Source: CAUSKK01 sp963532425
GTDB lineage: Bacteria; Pseudomonadota; Gammaproteobacteria; Cardiobacteriales; Cardiobacteriaceae
Length of the DNA stretch: 14,731 nt
Direction of reading: 5' to 3'
Assembly (NCBI GenBank): GCA_963532425.1
Contig: CAUSKK010000029.1
Span: 1-14,731 of the forward strand
Shown here in pieces: positions 6,370-12,757 of this stretch (position 1 is the stretch's first letter; every line of letters starts with the position of its first letter). Both the position numbers and the translations under genes were made by a program. The notes beneath the pieces were generated by a model. It was not told the DNA's origin. It saw nothing but the letters and a program-made list of their open reading frames with translations, and did not search any database.

Positions 6370-6861
6370 ATGAACGGCAATGAAAACAAGGAACAAGCCC
6401 CGGCCACCCGGGGATTTTGTTTTAACCACACCATGCTGCGGGTCAAGGACGCGCAGAAATCCCTGCATTTCTACACGGAAATTCTCGGCATGACCCTGCT
6501 GCGCACCAGCCACCAGGAGGCCGGCCAATTCAGCCTCTATTTCCTCGGCTTCGTCGGCGCCGAAGCGCTTCCCGAGGACGAGGCCGAGCGCAAACGCTGG
6601 ATTGCCAACCGGAGCGGCATTCTCGAACTGACCCACAACTGGGGCACGGAAAACGACCCGGCCTTTCACTACCACAACGGCAACGCCGAGCCGCGCGGCT
6701 TCGGCCACATCTGTTTGAGCGTGCCGGATTTGGCGGCGGCGGTGGCCTGGCTGGACAGCCAGAACGTGCCGTTCCAGAAGCGGCCCGAGGAGGGGCGCAT
6801 GCGCGACATCGCCTTCATCCGCGACCCGGATAACTACTGGATTGAACTGATTCAGAAATAG
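6370..6861 (+). CDS. gloA: Lactoylglutathione lyase (glyoxalase I), long zinc-type form
   Basis: 163 residues from the ATG at 6370; a TTG at 6358 would add four. The enzyme converts the hemithioacetal of methylglyoxal and glutathione to S-lactoylglutathione in the cytoplasm. Family motifs are HTMLRVKD, FYTEILGM, LELTHNWGTE, GFGHICLSV and YWIELI. The metal ligands line up as H20, E86, H113 and E159. The loops between FYTEILGM and LELTHNW, and the YHNGNAEPRGFGH segment, are present as in human and Pseudomonas-type enzymes, which use zinc, and absent from the short nickel enzyme of E. coli. Zinc use is thus inferred. A perfect palindrome (6562-6571) encodes AEAL within that longer loop. A strong terminator follows. 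The true start is slightly uncertain because the ribosome binding site is weak. Confidence 0.95.
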   Translation: MNGNENKEQAPATRGFCFNHTMLRVKDAQKSLHFYTEILGMTLLRTSHQEAGQFSLYFLGFVGAEALPEDEAERKRWIANRSGILELTHNWGTENDPAFHYHNGNAEPRGFGHICLSVPDLAAAVAWLDSQNVPFQKRPEEGRMRDIAFIRDPDNYWIELIQK

Positions 6862-6891
6862 AAAAAGCAGCCGCCGGGCTGCTTTTTTTTT
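6862..6891 (+). terminator. Bidirectional intrinsic terminator between gloA and lipA
   Basis: AAAAAGCAGCC pairs with GGCTGCTTTTT around the loop GCCG. Nine Ts follow on the plus strand and five on the minus strand. It starts at the base after the gloA stop codon and lies 16 bases beyond the lipA stop, so it can serve both convergent genes. Confidence 0.92.
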
Positions 6892-6907
6892 GGGCGCCGG
6901 CCGGGGT

Positions 6908-7930
6908 TTAGCCGCCGGTAATGGCGCCGAAGATGATTTCCTTGGCCGATTCGTCGGCGTGGAAGGAGGAGCGCACCAGCGGCCCGGAGGCCACGTGGGC
7001 AAAGCCCATTTTTAGACCGCGCTCCTTAAATTCGTCGAACTCGGCCGGCGTGTAGTAGCGCTTCACCGGCAGGTGATGCACCGACGGCTGCAGATACTGG
7101 CCGATGGTCAGCATCTGCACGCCGTGGCGGCGCAAATCGGCCATGACCTCGTAGAGCTCCTCGGGCTCCTCGCCCAGGCCCACCATCAGGCCGGACTTGG
7201 TGATGACCTTGCGGCCGGTAACCTTTTGGTATTCCTGCAGCAATTCCAGCGAATGCTCATAGTTGGCGCCGGGTCGCACCTCCTCGTAGAGCCGCTTCAC
7301 CGTCTCCAGATTGTGGTTGAAGATGTTCGGCGGCGTGTGGCGCAGGATTTCAATGGCCTTGGCCATGCGACCGCGAAAGTCCGGGGTGAGGATTTCTATG
7401 GTCATCTTCGGCGAATGGCGGCGAATTTCGCGGATACAGGCGGCAAAATGGCCGGCGCCGCCGTCGAGCAGGTCGTCCCGGTCCACCGAGGTGATAACCA
7501 CATGGTGCAGGCCAAGATTGCCGACGGTCTGGGCCAGATGGAGGGGCTCGTTCGTATCCAGCGGGTTGGGCCGGCCATGGCCGACGTCGCAGAAGGGACA
7601 GCGGCGGGTGCAGATGTCGCCCATAATCATGAAGGTGGCGGTGCCGTGGCGGAAGCAATCGCCGATGTTCGGGCAGGAGGCTTCCTCGCAGACGCTGTGC
7701 AATTTCTGTTCGCGCATGATGCCCTTCAGCCGCTGCACCTCGGGGCCGCCGGGGAATTTGGCCCGAATCCATTCGGGCTTGCGTAGCCGCTCCTCGCCCA
7801 GGTGGCGGGTGTTGAGCTCAATCTGGCGGATTTTTTCGGCGCCCTTCTTCTTCACCCCCATGGCGTTGGGTTTGCGGGGCGGATTGTCCACCAGCGGGCC
7901 GCTGGGGATGTCATCGTTATCACTGCTCAT
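6908..7930 (-). CDS. lipA: Lipoyl synthase, radical SAM enzyme
   Basis: 340 residues. The enzyme inserts two sulfurs into protein-bound octanoyl groups to form lipoyl cofactors. Both iron-sulfur sites are complete: the auxiliary cluster motif C81-x4-C86-x5-C92 (CEEASCPNIGDC) and the radical SAM motif C107-x3-C111-x2-C114 (CTRRCPFC). The C-terminal RSSFHADE near residue 320 carries the conserved serine ligand of the auxiliary cluster. Length is typical, with a slightly long polar N-terminus. The ATG at 7930 overlaps the end of rluB by 11 bases and has no strong ribosome binding site, so translational coupling to rluB is likely. lipB is often a neighbour in proteobacteria but is absent here. 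Confidence 0.98.
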   Translation of the reverse strand: MSSDNDDIPSGPLVDNPPRKPNAMGVKKKGAEKIRQIELNTRHLGEERLRKPEWIRAKFPGGPEVQRLKGIMREQKLHSVCEEASCPNIGDCFRHGTATFMIMGDICTRRCPFCDVGHGRPNPLDTNEPLHLAQTVGNLGLHHVVITSVDRDDLLDGGAGHFAACIREIRRHSPKMTIEILTPDFRGRMAKAIEILRHTPPNIFNHNLETVKRLYEEVRPGANYEHSLELLQEYQKVTGRKVITKSGLMVGLGEEPEELYEVMADLRRHGVQMLTIGQYLQPSVHHLPVKRYYTPAEFDEFKERGLKMGFAHVASGPLVRSSFHADESAKEIIFGAITGG

Positions 7931-8720
7931 TTTTAGGTTTGTCCTTGGGTTTTTTGCGCTGCAGGCTGGCCATCAGCGCCTTGATGTCGTGGGCCTCCAG
8001 GGCGATGAATTTGCCCGGGGCCAGATATTTGGGCATGTAGATGCCGCCGTAGCCCACCCGTTTCAGACGGCTGACCTGGCAGCCCACCGCCTCCCACAGG
8101 CGCCGTACCTCGCGGTTTTTGCCCTCCTGGAGAATGACGCTGAAATAGCGGTTGTAGTGGCCATCGTCGTCGTCGTCGAGGTTTTTCAGCGGAATGATGT
8201 CCTCAAATTTGGCGATTTCGCCGCTGTCCAGCGGCACGCCGCCGCGCAGGGCCGCCAGCGTCTCCTCGCTCACCTGGCCGGCGACGCGCACCCAGTATTC
8301 CCGCTGCACCTCATAGCTGGGATGCATCATCCGGTGGGCGAGCTCGCCGTTGTTGGTGAACAGAATCAGGCCGGTGGTGTTGATGTCCAGCCGGCCGATG
8401 GCAATCCAGCGGCCCTGGCGCAGCTTCGGCAGCGACTGGAAAACCGTGCGCCGGCCCTGGGGGTCGCGCTGGCTGACGATTTCGCCCAGGGGCTTGTGGT
8501 ACATCAGAATTTGCGTGGCCGGCGCCTGCTGGCGGGTGCGGGTGTGCAGCGGTTTATTGTCGAGCACGAAGCGCTCCTCGCCGCTGACCCGCTGGCCCAG
8601 GGTGGCCACCTTGCCATTGACCAGCAGCCGGCCGGCCCGAATCCAGTTTTCTATTTCACGCCGCGAGCCGAAGCCCCGGGTGGCCAGCCATTTTTGCAGG
8701 CGTTCGCCCGTATCTTTCAT
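7920..8720 (-). CDS. rluB: 23S rRNA pseudouridine synthase, RluB type
   Basis: 266 residues. An N-terminal S4 RNA-binding domain (RLQKWLATRGFGSRREIE, then GRLLVNGKVATLGQRV) is followed by the RsuA/RluB catalytic domain with GRLDINTTGLILFTNNGEL. The catalytic Asp is D112. EGKNREVRRLWEAVG is a further family block. RluB modifies U2605 of 23S rRNA in E. coli; RluB over RluE/RluF or RsuA is supported by the adjacent scpB, a widespread pairing. The tail is basic and low in complexity (KKPKDKPKNEQ). ATG start with AGGA seven bases upstream; 15 bases separate it from scpB, and it overlaps lipA. Confidence 0.93.
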   Translation of the reverse strand: MKDTGERLQKWLATRGFGSRREIENWIRAGRLLVNGKVATLGQRVSGEERFVLDNKPLHTRTRQQAPATQILMYHKPLGEIVSQRDPQGRRTVFQSLPKLRQGRWIAIGRLDINTTGLILFTNNGELAHRMMHPSYEVQREYWVRVAGQVSEETLAALRGGVPLDSGEIAKFEDIIPLKNLDDDDDGHYNRYFSVILQEGKNREVRRLWEAVGCQVSRLKRVGYGGIYMPKYLAPGKFIALEAHDIKALMASLQRKKPKDKPKNEQ

Positions 8721-8735
8721 AAATTTTCCTTTTGC

Positions 8736-9260
8736 TCAGGGTGAAAATGCGCCCGTCTCCAGCCGGTCGAGGCTGGGCAGGTCGGCGGGGCTGCTCAGAT
8801 TGAAATCGTCGAGAAAACGCGGCGTAACCGCCAGCAGCTCCGGACTGCCCAGGGCCTTTTTCCGGCCCACCACCGCCACCCATTCCAGACTGAAGAGCTG
8901 CTGGTAGATGGCGCTGCTGGTCTGCACGCCCCGGGCGGCGTCGATGTCGCTGCGGGTAACCGGCTGATGGTAGGCGATGAAGGCCAGGGTTTCCCAGAAG
9001 GCGCGGGAATAGCGCGGCGGGGCCACGGCGGCCAGGGCCTGAATTTCGGCCTCGTACTCCGGCCGCAGCTGCAGCCGCCAGCCACTGGCCACCGCCACCA
9101 GCTCCAGGGCCGAATGCTGGCGGTAGTCCCGTTGCAGCTCGGCCAGGGCCGTTTGCAGTTCGTCTTCCGCCACCCCCAGGGCCGCCGTGAGCAGGGCCTC
9201 GTCCAGGGGCCGGTCGCGGGTAAAAAACAGCGCTTCCAGACGCCGTTTGAGCGGTTTCAT
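8736..9260 (-). CDS. scpB: Segregation and condensation protein B
   Basis: 174 residues, typical of ScpB, the winged-helix partner of ScpA and SMC in chromosome condensation. It begins LKRRLEALFFTRDRPLDEALL, and the second winged-helix region reads FWETLAFIAYHQPVTRSDID...RGVQTSSAIYQQL...VVGRKKALGSPELLAVTPRFLDDFNL, which is strongly conserved in the family. ATG start, with GGAGG about eleven bases upstream. It is the first gene of the set scpB-rluB-lipA. The usual partner gene scpA is not upstream; an ABC exporter is there instead, so scpA should lie elsewhere. A possible -10 element (TAAAAT, 9294-9289) lies upstream without a convincing -35. Confidence 0.93.
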   Translation of the reverse strand: MKPLKRRLEALFFTRDRPLDEALLTAALGVAEDELQTALAELQRDYRQHSALELVAVASGWRLQLRPEYEAEIQALAAVAPPRYSRAFWETLAFIAYHQPVTRSDIDAARGVQTSSAIYQQLFSLEWVAVVGRKKALGSPELLAVTPRFLDDFNLSSPADLPSLDRLETGAFSP

Positions 9261-9332
9261 GGGTTCGTCCCCCTCCGAAAAAGGGCCTATTTTAAGACGA
9301 AAGGGGAAGGGCTTTGGACTCCCCGGGAGCGG

Positions 9333-9370
9333 GAAGCGCTTCGTTCTGAATCTCCAGCCCGAAGCGCTTC
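9333..9370. repeat. Two palindrome copies between the ABC exporter and scpB
   Basis: Perfect GAAGCGCTTC copies at 9333-9342 and 9361-9370 lie 18 bases apart in the 166-base gap. They can pair with each other, but no U tract follows either arm. They sit between the exporter's terminator and the likely scpB promoter area, so they could act as a boundary element or be passive insertions. Confidence 0.85.
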
Positions 9371-9391
9371 GGCCTGGGCGCCCCCCCCAGT

Positions 9392-9417
9392 AAAAAAGGC
9401 CGGCCCCCGCCGACCTT
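9392..9417 (-). terminator. Intrinsic terminator of the ABC exporter gene
   Basis: On the minus strand AAGGTCGGC (9417-9409) pairs with GCCGGCCTT (9404-9396), including one G-U pair, around a GGGG loop. The T run continues to 9392, giving six Ts in all. It begins ten bases after the exporter stop codon and separates that gene from scpB. Confidence 0.88.
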
Positions 9418-9426
9418 GTTTTACCT

Positions 9427-11244
9427 CTAATCGCCGAGATAGCCGCCGGTCTGCCGCGCCCACAGCTGGCTGTAGAGACCGCCCCGGGCCAGCAGCTCCT
9501 CGTGGCTGCCCTCTTCGACGATTTGTCCCTTGTCCAGAATAATCAGCCGGTCCATCTGGGCGATGGTGGAAAGGCGGTGGGCAATGGCAATGACCGTTTT
9601 GCCGCGCATCAGCCCCAGCAGGCTGGCCTGAATGGCGCTCTCCACCTCGCTGTCCAGGGCCGAGGTGGCCTCGTCAAGAATCAGTATGGGCGCGTCCTTC
9701 AGCAGCACCCGGGCAATGGCAATGCGCTGGCGCTGGCCGCCGGACAATTTCACCCCCCGTTCGCCCACCTGCGCGTCCAGGCCCGCGTTGCCTTTAGGGT
9801 CGGTGAGCTGGTCGATGAAGTCCAGGGCTTCGGCCTTCTCCAGCGCCGCCAGCAGCTCCGCCTCGCTGGCCTCGGGGCGGCCGTAGAGCACGTTCTCGCG
9901 GATTGAGCGGTGCAGCAGCGCCGTGTCCTGGCTGACCATGGCGATGTGGCGGCGCAGGCTGTCTTGAGTTACCTGGCTGATGTCCTGGCCGTCGATGAGA
10001 ATTTGCCCGCCGTCCAGGTTGTAGAAGCGCAGCAGCGCATTCACCAGCGTGGATTTGCCGGCGCCGGAGCGGCCCACCAGGCCGATTTTCTCCCCGGCCC
10101 CAATGGTCAGGTTCAGATGGCTGATGACGTGGCGGGTGTTGTTCTTGTTGTAGCCGAAGGACACATCCTTGAAGTCAATTTGCCCCTGTTTAACCACTAA
10201 ATCCCTGGCGCCGGCCACGTCCTGCACCGCGATGGGCCGCTGTAGCATGGCACGGCCGTCGTCGATGGTGCCGATGGCCTCAAAGAGGCCGTAGCTTTCA
10301 AACATAATCCAGTGGGCCATGTCGTTCATGCGCAGGGACAGGGTGCTGGCCATGGCGATGGCGCCGACGGTAATTAGCCCCTCCTGCCACAGCAGCAGGC
10401 CGGCGGCGGTGATGGTGAAGATGAGCAGGTACACCAGGCAGTTTAGGCAGAAGTCGAACTTGCTGCCCAGACGCATTTGCCCGTAGACGCTGTCGAGGAA
10501 CTCGCGCATGGCGGCCCGGGCGTAGTTGGCCTCAAAGCTGGAATGGGCGAAGAGCTTCACCGTGGCGATGTTGGAATAGGCGTCGGTGATGCGGCCGGTC
10601 ATCAGCGAGCGGGCGCCGGATTGTTCCTCCGACGCCTTGGCGAAGCGCGGCAGGAAGTAGCGCAGCAGGCTGATGTAGCCCACCAGCCAGGCCAGCATGA
10701 TGGCCAGCAGCAGCCAGTGCTGCTTGGCCAGCAGCACCAGTATGGAAGTGATGTAGACCAGGGCGTAGATGAGAATGTCGGTGATGGTGGTCATCACCTC
10801 GCGAATGGCCAGGGCCATCTGCATGACCCGCGCCGAGACGCGGCCGGCGAACTCGTCCTGGTAGAAGCTCATGCTCTGGTTCAGCAGATAGTTGTGAATG
10901 CGCCAGCGAATGGCCATGGGCAGGTTGCCCATGATGCACTGCATGCGGGTGAAGGTTTGCAGGCCGCGGCACAGGGGCAGCACCAGCAGCACGATTAGCC
11001 CCATGGTAATTAGCTGGCCGGCGCTGCCCTCCCGCTTGGCCCCCAGCCAATTGACGATGTCGCCGACGAAGTTAAAGAGCAGCACCTCCAGCACGGCGAT
11101 AGCAATGCCGGCGCCGGTGATGATGGCCAACGGCCAGAAGAAGCCGCGGCAGTAATGGAAGATGAAGGGCCATAGGCCTTCCGGCGGCGGTCGCTGGTCC
11201 AGGGCGGGAAAGGGATTGGTCTTGCGTTCAAAGTAGGAAAACAT
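9427..11244 (-). CDS. ABC exporter, fused membrane and ATPase half-transporter (ABCB/MsbA-like)
   Basis: 605 residues from the ATG at 11244. A TTG twelve bases upstream is in frame, but the GGAG there fits as the ribosome binding site for the ATG. The first ~325 residues form a six-helix type-1 exporter domain. The ATPase domain carries an A-loop Tyr (FGYN), Walker A GRSGAGKST (391-399), a Q-loop (MVSQDTALL), the signature LSGGQRQR (500-507), Walker B ILILDE with catalytic Glu525, a D-loop (SALD) and an H-loop His556. It should act as a homodimer exporting a lipid, peptide or drug; the substrate is not evident. It stands as a single transcript: its own terminator follows and an unusual hairpin leader precedes it. 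Confidence 0.95.
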   Translation of the reverse strand: MFSYFERKTNPFPALDQRPPPEGLWPFIFHYCRGFFWPLAIITGAGIAIAVLEVLLFNFVGDIVNWLGAKREGSAGQLITMGLIVLLVLPLCRGLQTFTRMQCIMGNLPMAIRWRIHNYLLNQSMSFYQDEFAGRVSARVMQMALAIREVMTTITDILIYALVYITSILVLLAKQHWLLLAIMLAWLVGYISLLRYFLPRFAKASEEQSGARSLMTGRITDAYSNIATVKLFAHSSFEANYARAAMREFLDSVYGQMRLGSKFDFCLNCLVYLLIFTITAAGLLLWQEGLITVGAIAMASTLSLRMNDMAHWIMFESYGLFEAIGTIDDGRAMLQRPIAVQDVAGARDLVVKQGQIDFKDVSFGYNKNNTRHVISHLNLTIGAGEKIGLVGRSGAGKSTLVNALLRFYNLDGGQILIDGQDISQVTQDSLRRHIAMVSQDTALLHRSIRENVLYGRPEASEAELLAALEKAEALDFIDQLTDPKGNAGLDAQVGERGVKLSGGQRQRIAIARVLLKDAPILILDEATSALDSEVESAIQASLLGLMRGKTVIAIAHRLSTIAQMDRLIILDKGQIVEEGSHEELLARGGLYSQLWARQTGGYLGD

Positions 11245-11254
11245 GGATGACTCC

Positions 11255-11286
11255 AAAAAAAGGGAGGGATTTTGACACTCCCCCCC
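11255..11286 (-). promoter_or_regulatory. Terminator-like hairpin in the ABC exporter leader (candidate attenuator)
   Basis: On the minus strand GGGGGGGA (11286-11279) pairs with TCCCTCCC (11269-11262), seven Watson-Crick pairs and one G-U. The loop has nine bases, and seven Ts (11261-11255) follow directly. The GGAG ribosome binding site of the exporter is the next four bases (11254-11251). No gene on this strand lies upstream to need a terminator, so attenuation or shielding from stray transcription is the likely role. Confidence 0.6.
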
Positions 11287-11297
11287 GGGGAAAGAAA

Positions 11298-11327
11298 GCT
11301 ATAGTGGCTGACCAGCTCCCTAATCAA
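11298..11327 (-). promoter_or_regulatory. Weak candidate promoter for the ABC exporter
   Basis: Minus-strand TTGATT (11327-11322) and TATAGC (11303-11298), 18 bases apart, are each four of six to consensus. Transcription would begin near 11291, just before the leader hairpin. The same AT-rich core reads TATAGT (11300-11305) on the plus strand and may serve the divergent gene at 11341, but no -35 lies at proper spacing. Confidence 0.3.
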
Positions 11328-11340
11328 CCCTGGAGGAAAC

Positions 11341-12027
11341 ATGAAAAAAATTGTTCTGCTGACCCTGGCCCTGGCCCTGGCCCCCCTGCGGGCGGCACCG
11401 GTGAAAAGTGCCGATTTCTACGTCAGCCCCTACTACGCCGCCGAGGGCGGCCAGGTGCGAACCCTGAGGGGTGTGGACGAGCCACTGCTGAGTCTGCTCG
11501 CCTCGGGCAAGGCTCAGGACTTGGCCGCCGCCCGCGCCTATATTGAGAAAAATTCGGCCGCCATTCCGCCACTGACCCTGATGGTGCTGGCCGCCCGGCT
11601 CTACGACGCCGGCCAGCGCGACGAGGCCGTCTTCTGGTTCTATGTGGCCAAGGACCGCTATTCGGTTTTCGTCCGGGTCATCGACACTAGCCAGGGCGCC
11701 CGGCACGAGGAAGAGACGGCCATGACCGCCTTCCGCGAGCTGCTCGGGCCCTATATCAACAGCTATGCCTTCTGCGACCTGAAAAACCAGCAACGGCAGC
11801 GGCGCCGGGCCCTGGAGTGGGTGCGGGCCCACCCCCAGGCGGCTTTGAATGACCCCAGCCTGCCGGCCCTGGGCCCCGACCGGGCGGCCCTGACCCGGGC
11901 GGCCCTGCAGAAAATTCAGGCCAGTGCCGACGGCGAAGCCCGCTGGCTGAACAACGGTGCAGAAATGAAGAAACTGCAGGAACAACGCCGGGCCCAGGGC
12001 GTGGACGAGCAGTTCTGCTGGAAATAA
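11341..12027 (+). CDS. Secreted protein of unknown function, first of two tandem paralogs
   Basis: 228 residues. A clear signal peptide (KKIVLLTLALALAPLRAAP) points to export to the periplasm. I do not recognise a named family. The central part is helical and looks like a tetratricopeptide-type pair: LMVLAARLYDAGQRDEAVFW (80-99), then FYVAKDRY. A second conserved block is HPQAALNDPSLPALGPDRAAL. Two cysteines, C145 (SYAFCD) and C226 (EQFCWK), are the only ones in the protein and are kept in the neighbouring paralog, which suggests a disulfide. ATG start with GGAGG six bases upstream. It is followed after 14 bases by the paralog; the two probably form one operon ended by the terminator at 12728. 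Confidence 0.88.
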   Translation: MKKIVLLTLALALAPLRAAPVKSADFYVSPYYAAEGGQVRTLRGVDEPLLSLLASGKAQDLAAARAYIEKNSAAIPPLTLMVLAARLYDAGQRDEAVFWFYVAKDRYSVFVRVIDTSQGARHEEETAMTAFRELLGPYINSYAFCDLKNQQRQRRRALEWVRAHPQAALNDPSLPALGPDRAALTRAALQKIQASADGEARWLNNGAEMKKLQEQRRAQGVDEQFCWK

Positions 12028-12041
12028 TTTTGGATAGCCCT

Positions 12042-12725
12042 ATGAATTATTTGAAATATCTCGCCCTATTGGCCCTGCTGCTGGGCCGCTGGGCCGGGGC
12101 GGCGCCGCTGGATATCTATGTGCTGCCCTACTATTTCAGCGACGGCCAGCAAATTCGCGTCGGTACCGAAGTGGGCCCGGCCCTGCAACCGCTGCTGGCC
12201 GCCGGTAGCACGAAAGATTTGGCCGCCGCCCGGGCCCAGGTGGAGGCGGACGCCGCCCGGGTCGCCAGTCCGGCCCTGATGGTGCTGGCCGTCCGCCTCT
12301 ATGACGCCGGCCAGCGCGATGAGGCCGCCTTCTGGTTCTACGTGGCCCAGCTGCGCTATCGCCTCTTTGGGCTGGTCATCAATCGCAGCCGCGCCGACCT
12401 CTGGGCCGAACGCATGGCCATGAGCGCCTTCAACGAACAGGCCGGCCGCTATCTGCATAGCTACGCCCTCTGCGATATGGAGCGCTGGCAGAAACTCCGG
12501 ACGGCGGCCCTGGACTGGGTGCTGACCCACCCGGAGGCGGCCCTGAACGACCCCAGTCTGCCCGGCCTGGCCGCCGACCGACCGGCGTTGCTAGAACGGG
12601 CCCGGGCCCAGCTCAAGCTTGCCTTTGACCGGGACAATCAACATCTGCTTAACCCGACCAATCGCCAGCGCCTCCGGGCCCAATTCCAGCGCCAGGGGCT
12701 GGATAAACTGCTCTGTTCACCCTGA
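12042..12725 (+). CDS. Secreted protein of unknown function, second tandem paralog
   Basis: 227 residues from the ATG at 12042; an in-frame TTG at 12030 would add four. The signal peptide is NYLKYLALLALLLGRWAGA. Its layout matches the upstream gene over the whole length: both share RLYDAGQRDEA followed by FWFYVA, then HP-AALNDPSLP, and two cysteines at equivalent places (C144 in YALCD, C225 in LLCSP). No named family or catalytic motif is evident. The two genes clearly arose by tandem duplication, then diverged substantially, so they may bind different partners or act as a pair. The ribosome binding site is weak (GGAT), consistent with coupling to the upstream gene. Confidence 0.85.
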   Translation: MNYLKYLALLALLLGRWAGAAPLDIYVLPYYFSDGQQIRVGTEVGPALQPLLAAGSTKDLAAARAQVEADAARVASPALMVLAVRLYDAGQRDEAAFWFYVAQLRYRLFGLVINRSRADLWAERMAMSAFNEQAGRYLHSYALCDMERWQKLRTAALDWVLTHPEAALNDPSLPGLAADRPALLERARAQLKLAFDRDNQHLLNPTNRQRLRAQFQRQGLDKLLCSP

Positions 12726-12727
12726 AC

Positions 12728-12757
12728 GAAGCGCTTCCCTCGGGAAGCGCTTCTTTT
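12728..12757 (+). terminator. Intrinsic terminator formed by two palindrome copies
   Basis: Perfect GAAGCGCTTC copies at 12728-12737 and 12744-12753 extend by one pair to make an 11-bp stem around the loop CTCG. TTTT and then ATT follow. It starts two bases after the stop codon of the second paralog, and its T run overlaps the stop codon of the convergent cation transporter. The minus strand has no U tract, so it works mainly for the plus-strand genes. Confidence 0.88.

Noticed and set aside
7311..8744. 477-codon plus-strand open frame
   Set aside because: Runs antisense across lipA and rluB, both of which have complete family motifs on the minus strand.
11245..11256. TTG start for the ABC exporter
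   Set aside because: The TTG overlaps the GGAG that is correctly spaced for the ATG at 11244.
11272..11305. Plus-strand promoter TTGACA with TATAGT before the secreted paralogs
   Set aside because: The boxes are 22 bases apart, too far for a standard sigma-70 promoter.
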